From Dehalogenimonas sp. 4OHTPN (GTDB lineage: Bacteria > Chloroflexota > Dehalococcoidia > Dehalococcoidales > Dehalococcoidaceae), in assembly GCF_040448695.1 (NCBI RefSeq), contig NZ_CP159307.1:1302001-1366000 (forward strand): a DNA stretch of 64,000 bases, given 5' to 3'. Below are positions 16,277-23,704 of this stretch, piece after piece; within the stretch, counting starts at the first letter, position 1; every line of letters starts with the position of its first letter. The position numbers and the translations under genes are program-made. The notes beneath the pieces were generated by a model that worked only from the letters and a program-made list of their open reading frames with translations, was not told the DNA's origin and searched no databases.

Positions 16277-16717
16277 CTACCTGGCGCCGGCGACCTCACG
16301 CAGGCGTTCGGTTAGCCTGACTCCCAAGTTTTCAATATGCTGTTGGTGGACCTTTTGAGGAACCCTCTTGATCTCCGTGATGAACCCTTTGGGCAGCTGC
16401 CCGGCGCTCTGATTCTCCGGCTCGCGCAGCTCCGGCAGGATTTCCTTTATAAGAGCGATGACACCACGGTGCTGATGCTTGCCGGTGATGCTGACCACCG
16501 GCGAGTCAATTCGATGCCCGGAAGACATTTCAGCCAGTGCCAATGAACTCCGGATAGACTGGCGAGCTTCATCCAGATTGACCACCATACCTTTTTGTAG
16601 ACCCCTGGAGGGTGCAACCCCTATGCCGATGACGGATACTCCCAGTTGGCTGGCCTCAGCAACCACTGTACATATCCTGTCGGCACCGATATCTATCGCC
16701 GACACTCGTTCCTTCAC
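16277..16717 (-). CDS. Truncated FtsA paralogue (N-terminal domain only)
   Basis: A 146-residue protein whose first ~85 residues closely parallel FtsA, for example 'MKERVSAIDIGADRICTVVA' against FtsA's 'MKKRLSAIDVGTTKVCAIMA', a shared 'SRGLQKGMVVNL.EAR.SIR' stretch, and 'SITGKHQHRGVIAL'. After that the similarity stops and a charged, unrelated tail follows. The phosphate-2 and adenosine motifs, membrane helix and most of domain 2 are absent, and the phosphate-1 loop has changed from GTTK to GADR, so ATP binding is unlikely. GTG 16717 is the start because GGAGGG lies just upstream and the product then aligns with FtsA's first residue. It lies 22 bases before ftsA in the same operon and may modulate FtsA. 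Confidence 0.8.
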   Translation of the reverse strand: MKERVSAIDIGADRICTVVAEASQLGVSVIGIGVAPSRGLQKGMVVNLDEARQSIRSSLALAEMSSGHRIDSPVVSITGKHQHRGVIALIKEILPELREPENQSAGQLPKGFITEIKRVPQKVHQQHIENLGVRLTERLREVAGAR

Positions 16718-16743
16718 ATACCCTCCAGAGTCAGACATGGAGA

Positions 16744-16956
16744 CTATTTACCGCCTTCGCGGTAGCGGACATTCCATTTAGCGCACAGGCTCTCTACGAA
16801 AGCCCTGGTGCTGGCGTCGGGCGAGCGACGAAGCTCAGCCAGAAAACCGTGAAGCAGTTCGCCGCCGCTCATGCCGGGGGTAGGTTCCTGCGGACCTGGC
16901 AGGTTGATGGTGACGATCTCGGTCATTACCTTTTGATAATCGATTGCCGTTCCCAT
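16744..16956 (-). CDS. 70-residue protein opening the ftsZ operon
   Basis: A small soluble protein with a strong AGGAGG nine bases before its ATG. The middle contains 'INLPGPQEPTPGMSGGELLHGFLAELRRSP', described here by its features: a Pro/Gly-rich turn followed by an amphipathic helix, then a second helix containing 'AFVESLCAKWNVRY'. No known family is recognised. It is the first gene after a good minus-strand promoter (16990-17019) and lies just upstream of the truncated FtsA paralogue, so a division-related role is an inference from position only. Confidence 0.65.
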   Translation of the reverse strand: MGTAIDYQKVMTEIVTINLPGPQEPTPGMSGGELLHGFLAELRRSPDASTRAFVESLCAKWNVRYREGGK

Positions 16957-16989
16957 TGATTAACTCCTCCTGTTCTAAAATTTGCGACT

Positions 16990-17019
16990 ATCTTATGCGC
17001 TGCCAAACGCAAGCGTCAA
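16990..17019 (-). promoter_or_regulatory. Promoter of the ftsA-ftsZ operon
   Basis: On the minus strand TTGACG (17019-17014), an 18-base spacer and TAAGAT (16995-16990). Predicted transcript start is near 16983, giving a leader of about 27 bases with AGGAGG before the first ATG at 16956. Confidence 0.75.
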
Positions 17020-17030
17020 TTTGTGTCCAA

Positions 17031-17116
17031 ATTTGTCCTGCCTGTTTCCAAAAGAAAGAGAAATTTGTCCTCCAACTTATTGTTTCCATTTGTAATAATC
17101 CTTGTCATTTTTGTCC
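17031..17116. repeat. Three TTTGTCC repeats between divergent promoters
   Basis: ATTTGTCC occurs at 17031-17038 and 17063-17070 and TTTTGTCC at 17109-17116; a degenerate TTGTGTCC lies at 17021-17028 and TGTTTCCA occurs twice (from about 17043 and 17081). The first two perfect copies are 32 bases apart, about three helical turns. The block fills the space between the minus-strand ftsZ-operon promoter and the plus-strand DUF5343 promoter, so it could be a shared operator array. Confidence 0.5.
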
Positions 17117-17130
17117 TTGTGGCTTAGAAT
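17102..17130 (+). promoter_or_regulatory. Promoter of the DUF5343 gene
   Basis: TTGTCA (17102-17107), a 17-base spacer and TAGAAT (17125-17130). The transcript should start near 17137, about nine bases before the ATG at 17146. One TTTGTCC repeat lies in the spacer, where a bound protein would block polymerase. Confidence 0.75.
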
Positions 17131-17145
17131 AAGGGCGATTCAGCT

Positions 17146-17880
17146 ATGAACATGCCTGTTTCTAAGACGCTGCCGCCTTATGTTTCCTACCGCACGTTTT
17201 GGAATTTTCTGGACGGACTAAAATCCGCCGTACCGGCGCGGATCGACAGAAGTTTTTGGGGCGACAAACTTTCAGGCTCAACCGGCGGTCAGCTCATCGC
17301 GGCTTTAAAATACTTGAAGTTGATAGATGGCGGCGGCGTGCCGACTTTGCGTTTGCGGCAGATAGTATTCGCAAAAGGCCCCCAGCGTTCTGATCTGCTG
17401 CGCCAGTTGGCCATGGAGGCCTATCCCTTCTTCCTTACATCTCTCGATCCAGCCTCGGCTACCTACTCTCAACTTGAAGAAAAACTGCGCGAGAATTTCC
17501 AGATAACCTCCGATGTCGGCCGCAAGTGCATCAAATTCTACATCGGGCTGGCGGGAGATGCCGCGATCAACCTGGCGCCGTTCGTCACCAAGAAATCCAA
17601 GTCTAACTACTCATCAGGCGCGGGACGGAAGAATAGGAGAACGGCGGCGAAACCTGCTGATTCTCTCGAAATACAGCCCACACCGACAGCCGCACTGCCT
17701 CACAACAACACCTTTGTTAACGAGGCGACCGCACCTCTTTTTCTGCCTTCACCTTCAATCAGCCAGATGCTGCTGACCAAATTCCCCGATTTCGATCCCG
17801 CCTGGTCTGACGAAGTGAAATTGCGCTGGTTCCAGGCTTTCGACGAGTTGCTCCAAAAAGTCCCCGGCGCCAAACGGTAA
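17146..17880 (+). CDS. DUF5343 domain protein
   Basis: A 244-residue protein. The N-terminal ~150 residues match the DUF5343 pattern: 'LPPYVSYRTFWNFLDGLKS', 'PARIDRSFWGDKLSGSTGGQLIAALKYLKLID', summarised by its conserved SGS and helix-turn-helix-like segment, and later 'DVGRKCIKFYIGLAGDAAI'. A disordered, Thr/Pro-rich linker (about residues 150-200) leads to a short helical C-terminus. The function of DUF5343 is unknown; its architecture resembles winged-helix DNA-associated proteins. It is transcribed divergently from the ftsZ operon from a short-leader promoter, with a repeat array between them. Confidence 0.75.
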   Translation: MNMPVSKTLPPYVSYRTFWNFLDGLKSAVPARIDRSFWGDKLSGSTGGQLIAALKYLKLIDGGGVPTLRLRQIVFAKGPQRSDLLRQLAMEAYPFFLTSLDPASATYSQLEEKLRENFQITSDVGRKCIKFYIGLAGDAAINLAPFVTKKSKSNYSSGAGRKNRRTAAKPADSLEIQPTPTAALPHNNTFVNEATAPLFLPSPSISQMLLTKFPDFDPAWSDEVKLRWFQAFDELLQKVPGAKR

Positions 17881-18049
17881 GCTGGGATCCCAATGGGTCT
17901 CAATAAGCAGGTTTCTACCTATTTTCCGTCGAATCTCAGTCCGAAGAGTGGTATAGCTACCTGAATATCACCTCTAAATTGGTTCGTAATATTATTATTT
18001 CAATCGTAACAGTAATATGTTATGTTAATTATAAGCGCCTGGCAATGGT

Positions 18050-18058
18050 TGGTATAAT
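18050..18058 (+). promoter_or_regulatory. Extended -10 promoter, leaderless
   Basis: TGGTATAAT (18050-18058), a perfect TGn-extended -10, ends eight bases before ATG 18067. The transcript would begin at or within two bases of the start codon. The 180 bases before it (from 17881) are AT-rich and hold no gene that I can see. Confidence 0.65.
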
Positions 18059-18066
18059 AGACCTTG

Positions 18067-18561
18067 ATGACCGGAGCTTGCGAGGCTTACCTGGATATCG
18101 AAACCACCGGTTTCTCCCCGGATGATTGTCCCATCACCGTCATCGGCATCCATATTTGCCGCGGCCAAGATGAAGAATTCGTTCAGTTGGTAGGTGACCA
18201 TATCACCCCCGAGGCACTGCTCGAAGCGTTACGCGGAGTTGAAGTCCTCTATACCTTCAACGGAGAGAGGTTCGATCTTCCTTATATCCGGCGGCGCCTG
18301 GGTGTGGACCTGATGGCTGAAGGTATCCGGCACTGCGATCTGATGCACCATTGTCACCGCCAGGGTCTGCGTGGCGGGCTTAAAAAAGTCGAAGTAAGCC
18401 TGGGAATCCGCCGCCGTCTTCCGGACATTAACGGTTACCAGGCGGTCAGGCTTTGGTGGCGTTATCTCAATGATTATGATGACCAGGCCCTGGAGACCCT
18501 GTTAGAATACAATAAAGAAGACACCCAAAACCTGAAGATACTCCGCCGGCGCCTCGAATAA
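18067..18561 (+). CDS. RNase H-fold exonuclease-like protein (YprB-type)
   Basis: A 164-residue protein of the DnaQ/RNase H-like superfamily. 'AYLDIETTGF' supplies the first metal-binding Asp-Glu, 'VLYTFNGERFDLPYIRRRL' the second acidic block and 'YNKEDTQNL' the third, as in YprB-like RNase_H_2 proteins. It probably hydrolyses single-stranded nucleic acid ends, but substrate is not known. ATG 18067 is favoured over TTG 18064 because an extended -10 places transcription start there; no Shine-Dalgarno sequence exists. It stands alone, followed by another near-leaderless gene. Confidence 0.82.
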   Translation: MTGACEAYLDIETTGFSPDDCPITVIGIHICRGQDEEFVQLVGDHITPEALLEALRGVEVLYTFNGERFDLPYIRRRLGVDLMAEGIRHCDLMHHCHRQGLRGGLKKVEVSLGIRRRLPDINGYQAVRLWWRYLNDYDDQALETLLEYNKEDTQNLKILRRRLE

Positions 18562-18617
18562 GAAGGAACGGGAACAAACCTCCCCCGACCGCCGGTTTTT
18601 TCCTGGTCTCAGGGACA

Positions 18618-18626
18618 TGGTAATAT
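18618..18626 (+). promoter_or_regulatory. Extended -10 promoter of the membrane/EEP fusion gene
   Basis: TGGTAATAT (18618-18626) ends seven bases before GTG 18634. This predicts transcription starting at the initiation codon. No Shine-Dalgarno sequence is present. Confidence 0.55.
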
Positions 18627-18633
18627 TAGAACC

Positions 18634-20583
18634 GTGCGCCGCGACGAAATTCTAGCCAAACTTAACGTCCGGCTGCCCGAAGCGGTTTCGGCTATTGCCC
18701 TACCCGCCCTGGCAGTAACGCTGGGGCTGCAATGTATCAGGGTTCTGATATCCGGGTTGACCTGGGTGCTGGGCGACAGGTTCCAGCTGGGCGCTTTCCA
18801 ACTCGGAGTCATCGCTTTTACCGTCTTCGGAGTTGCTTTCCTGGCAAGCTTGCTGCGGCGTAAACTGGGGTACCGCCGGGTCGTTGCGGCGAGCCTGATC
18901 AGCCTTTCGGCCTCAGTCATTTTCGTCCAGGTGTGGCCGGGCGACCCGGTTTTCGGCCTGATTGCCGCTGGCGCGGGCACTGCCGCCTTTACATTGTTCC
19001 TGCCGGTCTATCTCGATGAAGTCCGCCGCCAGGAGAATGCCGCCATTCCGCTTTTTGCCGCCGGATTCCTCTGCGGGCTGGTGGTTGACAGCCTTTTAAG
19101 CGGAACCTGGGGGACATACGATCCAATCTGGCAGCAATCCGCAGTGCCGGTACTGCTGACCGCCGCCCAGGTGGCGGCGCTAATGTTTGCCACCGCTAAA
19201 GTATTGGGGAAAATCCCGATTTCGCCGCCCGGGCCGATCAGGAGTCGATCCGGGGCCTGGATAATCGTCGGCCCCTTCCTTTTTCTCCAACTCCTGATCC
19301 TCCAAAACATCCCTTCCCAGTCCACTCTCACCGGACTAAGCACCGCAACCACCTATTTATGGCTAATCGGGGCGGAACTTGCCGGAATAATCGGTGCTTT
19401 CTTTCTACACACCCGACATGCCGATGCGACCTATCTAGCGACACTTTTCAGTTCCGGCCTGCTGGTCACCTTCGCTTTTTTCCCCTTCTCTACCGGAGTG
19501 ATGGGACTGGCGCTCCTGTTTCTAGCCCAGGTTTCCGCATGCTATCTGTTTTTTACAGTAGTTCTTGGTATGAACAACCTGCAGCGCGGGCATACCATGA
19601 ACCTTTCCACCGCCAACGGGGTGGGCATGCTGCTTTTAGCCATCCTGATCCTGGCTTACTATGCGGTATATCAAATCGCGCTACCATATGAAAATTCGAT
19701 GCTGGTGATGGTTTCGGCGGTGCTGGTTTCCGGCGGAGCGCTGACCTCACTGCGGTATTCCAAAACCAGGCTAAGGGTAAATCGAAAACAGTGGGCAGTG
19801 GCGCTCCTGGCTTGCGTCGTCGCCTTAGTGCCACCGGCGATCTACGCCTCGACCGAAACCCAACCAGCTGTACCCAGCGATGAAGGATTCCCGGTTCAAG
19901 TCCTCTCATACAACCTGCATAACGGTTTCAATTACATTGGAAAGTTGGAACTGGAAGCGCTGGCACTGGAGATCGAACGGAGCGGCGCCGATATCGTCGC
20001 TCTCCAGGAAATCTCCCGCGGCTGGCTGGTCAACGGCCGAGTCGATATGCTGACCTGGCTGGCTGAAAGACTCCAAATGGACTATTTTTTTGGTCCGACC
20101 ACCGGGGCTTTCTGGGGCAATGCTCTCTTCTCCCGGTATCCGATCATCTCCGCCCAGAATCACCAATTGCCGTCAGATGGCCTGCCGCTTCAGCGGGGCT
20201 TTATCTCTGCCAAGATTAGCGTCGGCGGTGAGCACTTGCAGGTGATTGCAACTCATCTTCACCATGTTGAGGAAGATGCAGAGACCAGGATCGGGCAATT
20301 ATTAGCGTTGATGGCTTTTTTTAACCCGGCAGAGCGCACCATCATCATGGGCGACCTGAACGCCGAACCATCAAGCACCGAAATCGGTTTGCTGCGGGGT
20401 TTGGGTATAAAAGACGTTATCGCTACCATCGAACCGCCGCCGGCATATACCTTTAGCGCGCAGGACCCGTTCCAGCGAATTGACTATATTTGGGTCACGC
20501 CTGACATCACCTTCTCCGAACCGGCGATTCTGACCAGCACCGCATCCGACCATTTCGGGGTGATGGTCACGATCACCAAGTAG
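18634..20583 (+). CDS. Multi-pass membrane protein fused to an EEP phosphodiesterase domain
   Basis: A 649-residue two-part protein. Residues about 15-400 contain roughly ten to twelve hydrophobic segments with an MFS-like look. Residues about 415-649 are an endonuclease/exonuclease/phosphatase domain: 'VLSYNLHNGF', 'IVALQEISRG' (catalytic Glu), 'ATHLHH', 'IIMGDLNAEPSS' (Asp-Leu-Asn) and 'TASDHFGVMV' (final Asp-His). The order of a membrane region followed by an EEP domain recalls eukaryotic CWH43 and some bacterial membrane-bound phosphodiesterases, so a lipid-linked substrate is an inference. By topology the EEP domain follows the last helix at about residue 400, probably on the outside. 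Start is GTG 18634, matched to a leaderless promoter. Confidence 0.82.
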   Translation: MRRDEILAKLNVRLPEAVSAIALPALAVTLGLQCIRVLISGLTWVLGDRFQLGAFQLGVIAFTVFGVAFLASLLRRKLGYRRVVAASLISLSASVIFVQVWPGDPVFGLIAAGAGTAAFTLFLPVYLDEVRRQENAAIPLFAAGFLCGLVVDSLLSGTWGTYDPIWQQSAVPVLLTAAQVAALMFATAKVLGKIPISPPGPIRSRSGAWIIVGPFLFLQLLILQNIPSQSTLTGLSTATTYLWLIGAELAGIIGAFFLHTRHADATYLATLFSSGLLVTFAFFPFSTGVMGLALLFLAQVSACYLFFTVVLGMNNLQRGHTMNLSTANGVGMLLLAILILAYYAVYQIALPYENSMLVMVSAVLVSGGALTSLRYSKTRLRVNRKQWAVALLACVVALVPPAIYASTETQPAVPSDEGFPVQVLSYNLHNGFNYIGKLELEALALEIERSGADIVALQEISRGWLVNGRVDMLTWLAERLQMDYFFGPTTGAFWGNALFSRYPIISAQNHQLPSDGLPLQRGFISAKISVGGEHLQVIATHLHHVEEDAETRIGQLLALMAFFNPAERTIIMGDLNAEPSSTEIGLLRGLGIKDVIATIEPPPAYTFSAQDPFQRIDYIWVTPDITFSEPAILTSTASDHFGVMVTITK

Positions 20584-20743
20584 CTAAACCAGTCGGTATT
20601 TGTGCCTCCGCCTCTTTTTGTGCCAGAATTACCGCCATTGCCGCGAACATCGGCATTGCATCAAAGCGATTGTCCGCCTTTCGCATCCGGATTCGGAAGA
20701 ATGCACCGGACGCAGTCAACCTTAGTTTAATGCAGGAGTCTGA

Positions 20744-21622
20744 TTGAGTACCGCCAGCGGAGTTGACCGGCGCGCCCTCATGGGGATCGCCATTACCATG
20801 TTATTCTGGGCGTCCTCGTTCGCCGGCATTCGGGCTGGCTTGGAGAGTTTTTCACCGGGCGCGTTAGTGCTGTTTCGATTCCTCATCGGCTCTGCTACAC
20901 TGGCTGCCTGGGTGGCGTTCAGAGAGAGCATTCGCTTGCCGCGGCTGTCTGATGTACCCCTGGTCCTGGCTGGTGGGCTTGTCGGCATAACTGTCTACCA
21001 TATCTGCCTGGCTTACGGCGAGCAGACCGTTACCGCCGCTTCGGCTTCTTTCATCATCGGGGCAGTGCCGATCTTCACCGGATTTCTGGCGGTAGTGACT
21101 CTAAATGAGCGGCTCGGTCTGCGCCAGTGGCTGGGCATCGTCACCAGCTTCACCGGGATCGGCTTGATTGCCCTGGGAGAAGGCGGCCACCTTGAATTGG
21201 AGAAAGGCGCGCTCGCCATTCTCCTTGCCGCGGTATGCACCTCCGTATACTTCGTAATTCAGAAGCGGCTGTTACGGACTTATACCCCACTGGAGGTGAC
21301 CTGCTATGCTTTCTGGGTTGGGACAGCTCTGATGCTATTCTTCCTGCCGCAGCTAGCAGCCGAATTACCGGAGGCGGCGCCAGGCCCGGCGTTGGCGGTG
21401 GTTTATTTAGGCATCTTTCCCGCGGCAATGGCATATGTCATCTGGAATTATGTGTTCAGCCGTACCACGGCTTCAGTGGCGACCAGTTTCATGTATCTGA
21501 ATCCAATCGCCGCAACTATAATCGCCTGGATATGGCTGGGCGAAACACCTTCACCTCTGGCGAGCTTGGGCGGGTTGCTGGCGCTCGGCGGCGTCATTCT
21601 GACCGCCAAAAGTATCCGTTAA
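20744..21622 (+). CDS. EamA/DMT-family transporter
   Basis: A 292-residue inner-membrane protein with about ten transmembrane helices in two EamA repeats. The first begins 'GIAITMLFWASSFAGIRAGL' and the second 'LAILLAAVCTSVYFVIQKRLL', each with the usual early aromatic/Gly pattern. The family includes exporters of amino acids and metabolites; the substrate cannot be inferred. TTG 20744 is the start, with AGGAG five bases before it. The 160 bases before the gene hold nothing I can identify. A strong hairpin follows the stop. Confidence 0.88.
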   Translation: MSTASGVDRRALMGIAITMLFWASSFAGIRAGLESFSPGALVLFRFLIGSATLAAWVAFRESIRLPRLSDVPLVLAGGLVGITVYHICLAYGEQTVTAASASFIIGAVPIFTGFLAVVTLNERLGLRQWLGIVTSFTGIGLIALGEGGHLELEKGALAILLAAVCTSVYFVIQKRLLRTYTPLEVTCYAFWVGTALMLFFLPQLAAELPEAAPGPALAVVYLGIFPAAMAYVIWNYVFSRTTASVATSFMYLNPIAATIIAWIWLGETPSPLASLGGLLALGGVILTAKSIR

Positions 21623-21646
21623 TCCCGTCTTATTTTGGGAATGAAA

Positions 21647-21685
21647 AAACGGCGGCGGCGGTTATGATAACCGCCGCCGCCGTTT
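21647..21685. terminator. Bidirectional terminator between convergent genes
   Basis: AAACGGCGGCGGCGGTTA (21647-21664) pairs perfectly with 21668-21685 around a TGA loop. The A-run before it gives a T-run on the minus strand, and TTTs follow on the plus strand. It separates the EamA gene from the convergent DOMON gene. Confidence 0.9.
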
Positions 21686-21703
21686 CACATGCGCCGAGTC
21701 CTA

Positions 21704-22510
21704 TCAAGGTAGTTCTAATACACCATAACCGCGGTAGGTTGGAGTCGCCCGGACATCTTCGTTATTGCCGTAAGCCCAAACGAACAGGTTCGGTCCAGAG
21801 AGCAGCGGCAAGTCGAAAGCGTCTCCTGTGGTGAACCGGCGGCGGAACTCTAGAACGGTATAGGGCGGGCTTTCACTCTCGTCGCTGGCAGCTGGAATTT
21901 CTTCCAGCGCCGCTCTCTCAAGCAGGCTCATCTGACCTCCGGTGTCCGGGTCGCTGATCACCGACCAGTTGGGATAATGGGAATTTGACCACATATCATA
22001 GACATTACCCGCGGCAACTCCGGCCCCGCCATATCCGGCGATCATATCCATTGGCCCGCTTCTTAGACTGTCAATAAACCCGATCCCAACCCACCCAGTG
22101 GTCGGCGCGCTAATGGCCATATAAATAAATTGAGTGTCAGTTTTCCAGTACACCTGGAAGTTGGCGCCAACGACCAGGCTGCCTTCGTATTCGCCAATCT
22201 CAATTTTACCGTCAGCCTTCCAATCAACCGGCCCCGTTGATGCCGGCGGCCCGCCGCCACCAGGAGGGTTATTGGAGGAGAAAAGGTCATCAGGAGACGA
22301 TATCAGGCTGATTACTGAATAACTAACGGACAGGAAAAGACCTATCGAAGATAAGACGACTCCGGCAATGGGCAAGCCTTTCTTGGCTGGCCGCCGCCTG
22401 AGGATGATGATGCCCCAGACAAGGCCGATAATGGGAATAGGCAAACCGAAAAATGGGATCAGCCAGGTGAACAATGCGAGAATCCCAAGAACGAATACTT
22501 CACCACCCAT
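21704..22510 (-). CDS. Membrane-anchored DOMON-domain protein
   Basis: A 268-residue protein. Residues 1-70 contain two or three membrane segments resembling DUF4190 ('GLPIPIIGLVWGIIIL', 'GLPIAGVVLSSIGLFLS'). A Pro/Gly-rich linker (about 78-95) leads to a DOMON-like beta-sandwich: 'YEGSLVVGANFQVYWKTD', 'FIYMAISAPTTGWVGIGF', 'GPMDMIAGY' and 'LEFRRRFTTGDAFD'. DOMON domains bind haem or sugars and usually act outside the membrane in redox or adhesion roles. The Met in 'GPMDMIAGY' sits where haem-binding DOMON proteins carry an axial ligand, though I cannot align it exactly. The single gene is convergent with the EamA transporter. Confidence 0.75.
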   Translation of the reverse strand: MGGEVFVLGILALFTWLIPFFGLPIPIIGLVWGIIILRRRPAKKGLPIAGVVLSSIGLFLSVSYSVISLISSPDDLFSSNNPPGGGGPPASTGPVDWKADGKIEIGEYEGSLVVGANFQVYWKTDTQFIYMAISAPTTGWVGIGFIDSLRSGPMDMIAGYGGAGVAAGNVYDMWSNSHYPNWSVISDPDTGGQMSLLERAALEEIPAASDESESPPYTVLEFRRRFTTGDAFDLPLLSGPNLFVWAYGNNEDVRATPTYRGYGVLELP

Positions 22511-22659
22511 ATTGCCTCCTGAAGCTTGCCGGCGCTGCGGATAATGAAACTTGGGTTATTATACACCCAAGTAATTCAAGTCAGCCAACCGGAATCCGGT
22601 GCTATATTATCCAATTATGATGAAAAAGTGAAATATTTTTACATCACGGTTGTCTTACG

Positions 22660-22700
22660 ATTGTCACCATCTTGACAATTAAGTGCGTTCACTTTAGAGT
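22660..22700 (+). promoter_or_regulatory. Promoter with overlapping operator for the ABC exporter
   Basis: TTGACA (22672-22677), 17-base spacer, TAGAGT (22695-22700). A perfect dyad ATTGTCA-N6-TGACAAT (22660-22679) covers the -35 box, and a second small dyad AAGTG-cgtt-CACTT (22681-22694) fills the spacer. A repressor binding here would block polymerase. The leader of about 40 bases ends in CGGAG before ATG 22748. Confidence 0.7.
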
Positions 22701-22747
22701 AAACCCATTCTTTCACCGGTCATTATTTACCGCCGGAGAACAGTAAT

Positions 22748-23704
22748 ATGCCTGAAGCAGTAGTCGTCACCACCGACGGGCTGACCAAAATATTCGACGA
22801 AAAAGTCACGGCGGTTAATAACCTGAACATTACCGTCCGTGAAAACGCCATCATCGGCTTCCTGGGTCCCAACGGCGCCGGTAAGACCACCACCATCAAG
22901 CTCCTCCTGGGACTTCAGAAACCTACCTCGGGCAGCGCCACGGTTTTCGGCATGGACATCAGCAAGGACAGTCTCGACATCAGAAAGCGAGTCGGCTACC
23001 TTGCCCAAGACCCACGTTTCTACGAGTACATGTCCGCCCGCCAGACTCTGCGTTTTGTCTGCCGCTTTTTTTATCAGGGTCCTGTTGAATTAGTCGAAAA
23101 ACGGATAAACGAGACACTGGATATCGTGGGATTGACCCGCGTCGCCGACCGGCCGATCAAAGGCTTTTCGGTCGGCGAGCGCCAGCGGCTGGGAATTGCC
23201 CAGGCCTACATCCACGCCCCTGACCTACTTATCCTCGATGAACCGGCCGCATCGCTTGATCCGATGGGCCGGAGAGACGTGTTGGAGCTGCTGCTTCAAT
23301 TGCGCGAAAAAACAACGATCTTATATTCGACCCACATCCTGTCCGACGTTCAAAGAGTGAGTGACGAAGTCATCATTATCAATAAAGGGGAACTGGTCAC
23401 CCAGTCGGGTATCGACAGGCTCCTGGCGGGTAAGAATTCGACATATTCAATGATCACACGGGGAGACGTCGCTGGACTTCACGATTCCCTGATGTCGCAG
23501 CCATGGGTTGAAAGTATCTCCCGGAAAGCCCACAGCGGTCACGTGGATTGGGAGATCGCCGTCAAAAGCATCGAGTTAGCCGAGGGCAACCTGCTGCGGA
23601 TAGCGCTGGCCGCTGAAGGTATCTTTGTTGTTGATTTCGGCCGCAGAAAACACCAACTGGAAGAAGTTTTCATGAACCTGGTGGAGGGGGAAAAAGTTGG
23701 CTGA
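22748..23704 (+). CDS. ABC-2 type exporter, ATP-binding subunit
   Basis: A 318-residue ATPase. Walker A is 'GPNGAGKTTTIKLLL', the signature is 'FSVGERQRLGIAQA' (VGERQ in place of SGGQ), Walker B 'LLILDEPAASLDP' and the switch His is in 'ILYSTHILSD'. A C-terminal extension of about 100 residues follows, as in drug- or lantibiotic-type CcmA/DrrA exporters. It energises export through the permease encoded just downstream; the genes overlap by eight bases. Substrate unknown. The operator-like dyad in its promoter suggests inducible expression, as for stress or drug efflux. Confidence 0.92.
   Translation: MPEAVVVTTDGLTKIFDEKVTAVNNLNITVRENAIIGFLGPNGAGKTTTIKLLLGLQKPTSGSATVFGMDISKDSLDIRKRVGYLAQDPRFYEYMSARQTLRFVCRFFYQGPVELVEKRINETLDIVGLTRVADRPIKGFSVGERQRLGIAQAYIHAPDLLILDEPAASLDPMGRRDVLELLLQLREKTTILYSTHILSDVQRVSDEVIIINKGELVTQSGIDRLLAGKNSTYSMITRGDVAGLHDSLMSQPWVESISRKAHSGHVDWEIAVKSIELAEGNLLRIALAAEGIFVVDFGRRKHQLEEVFMNLVEGEKVG

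Noticed and set aside
16718-16738. ATG 16738 as start of the truncated FtsA paralogue
   Set aside because: No ribosome site before it, whereas GTG 16717 follows GGAGGG and aligns with the FtsA N-terminus.
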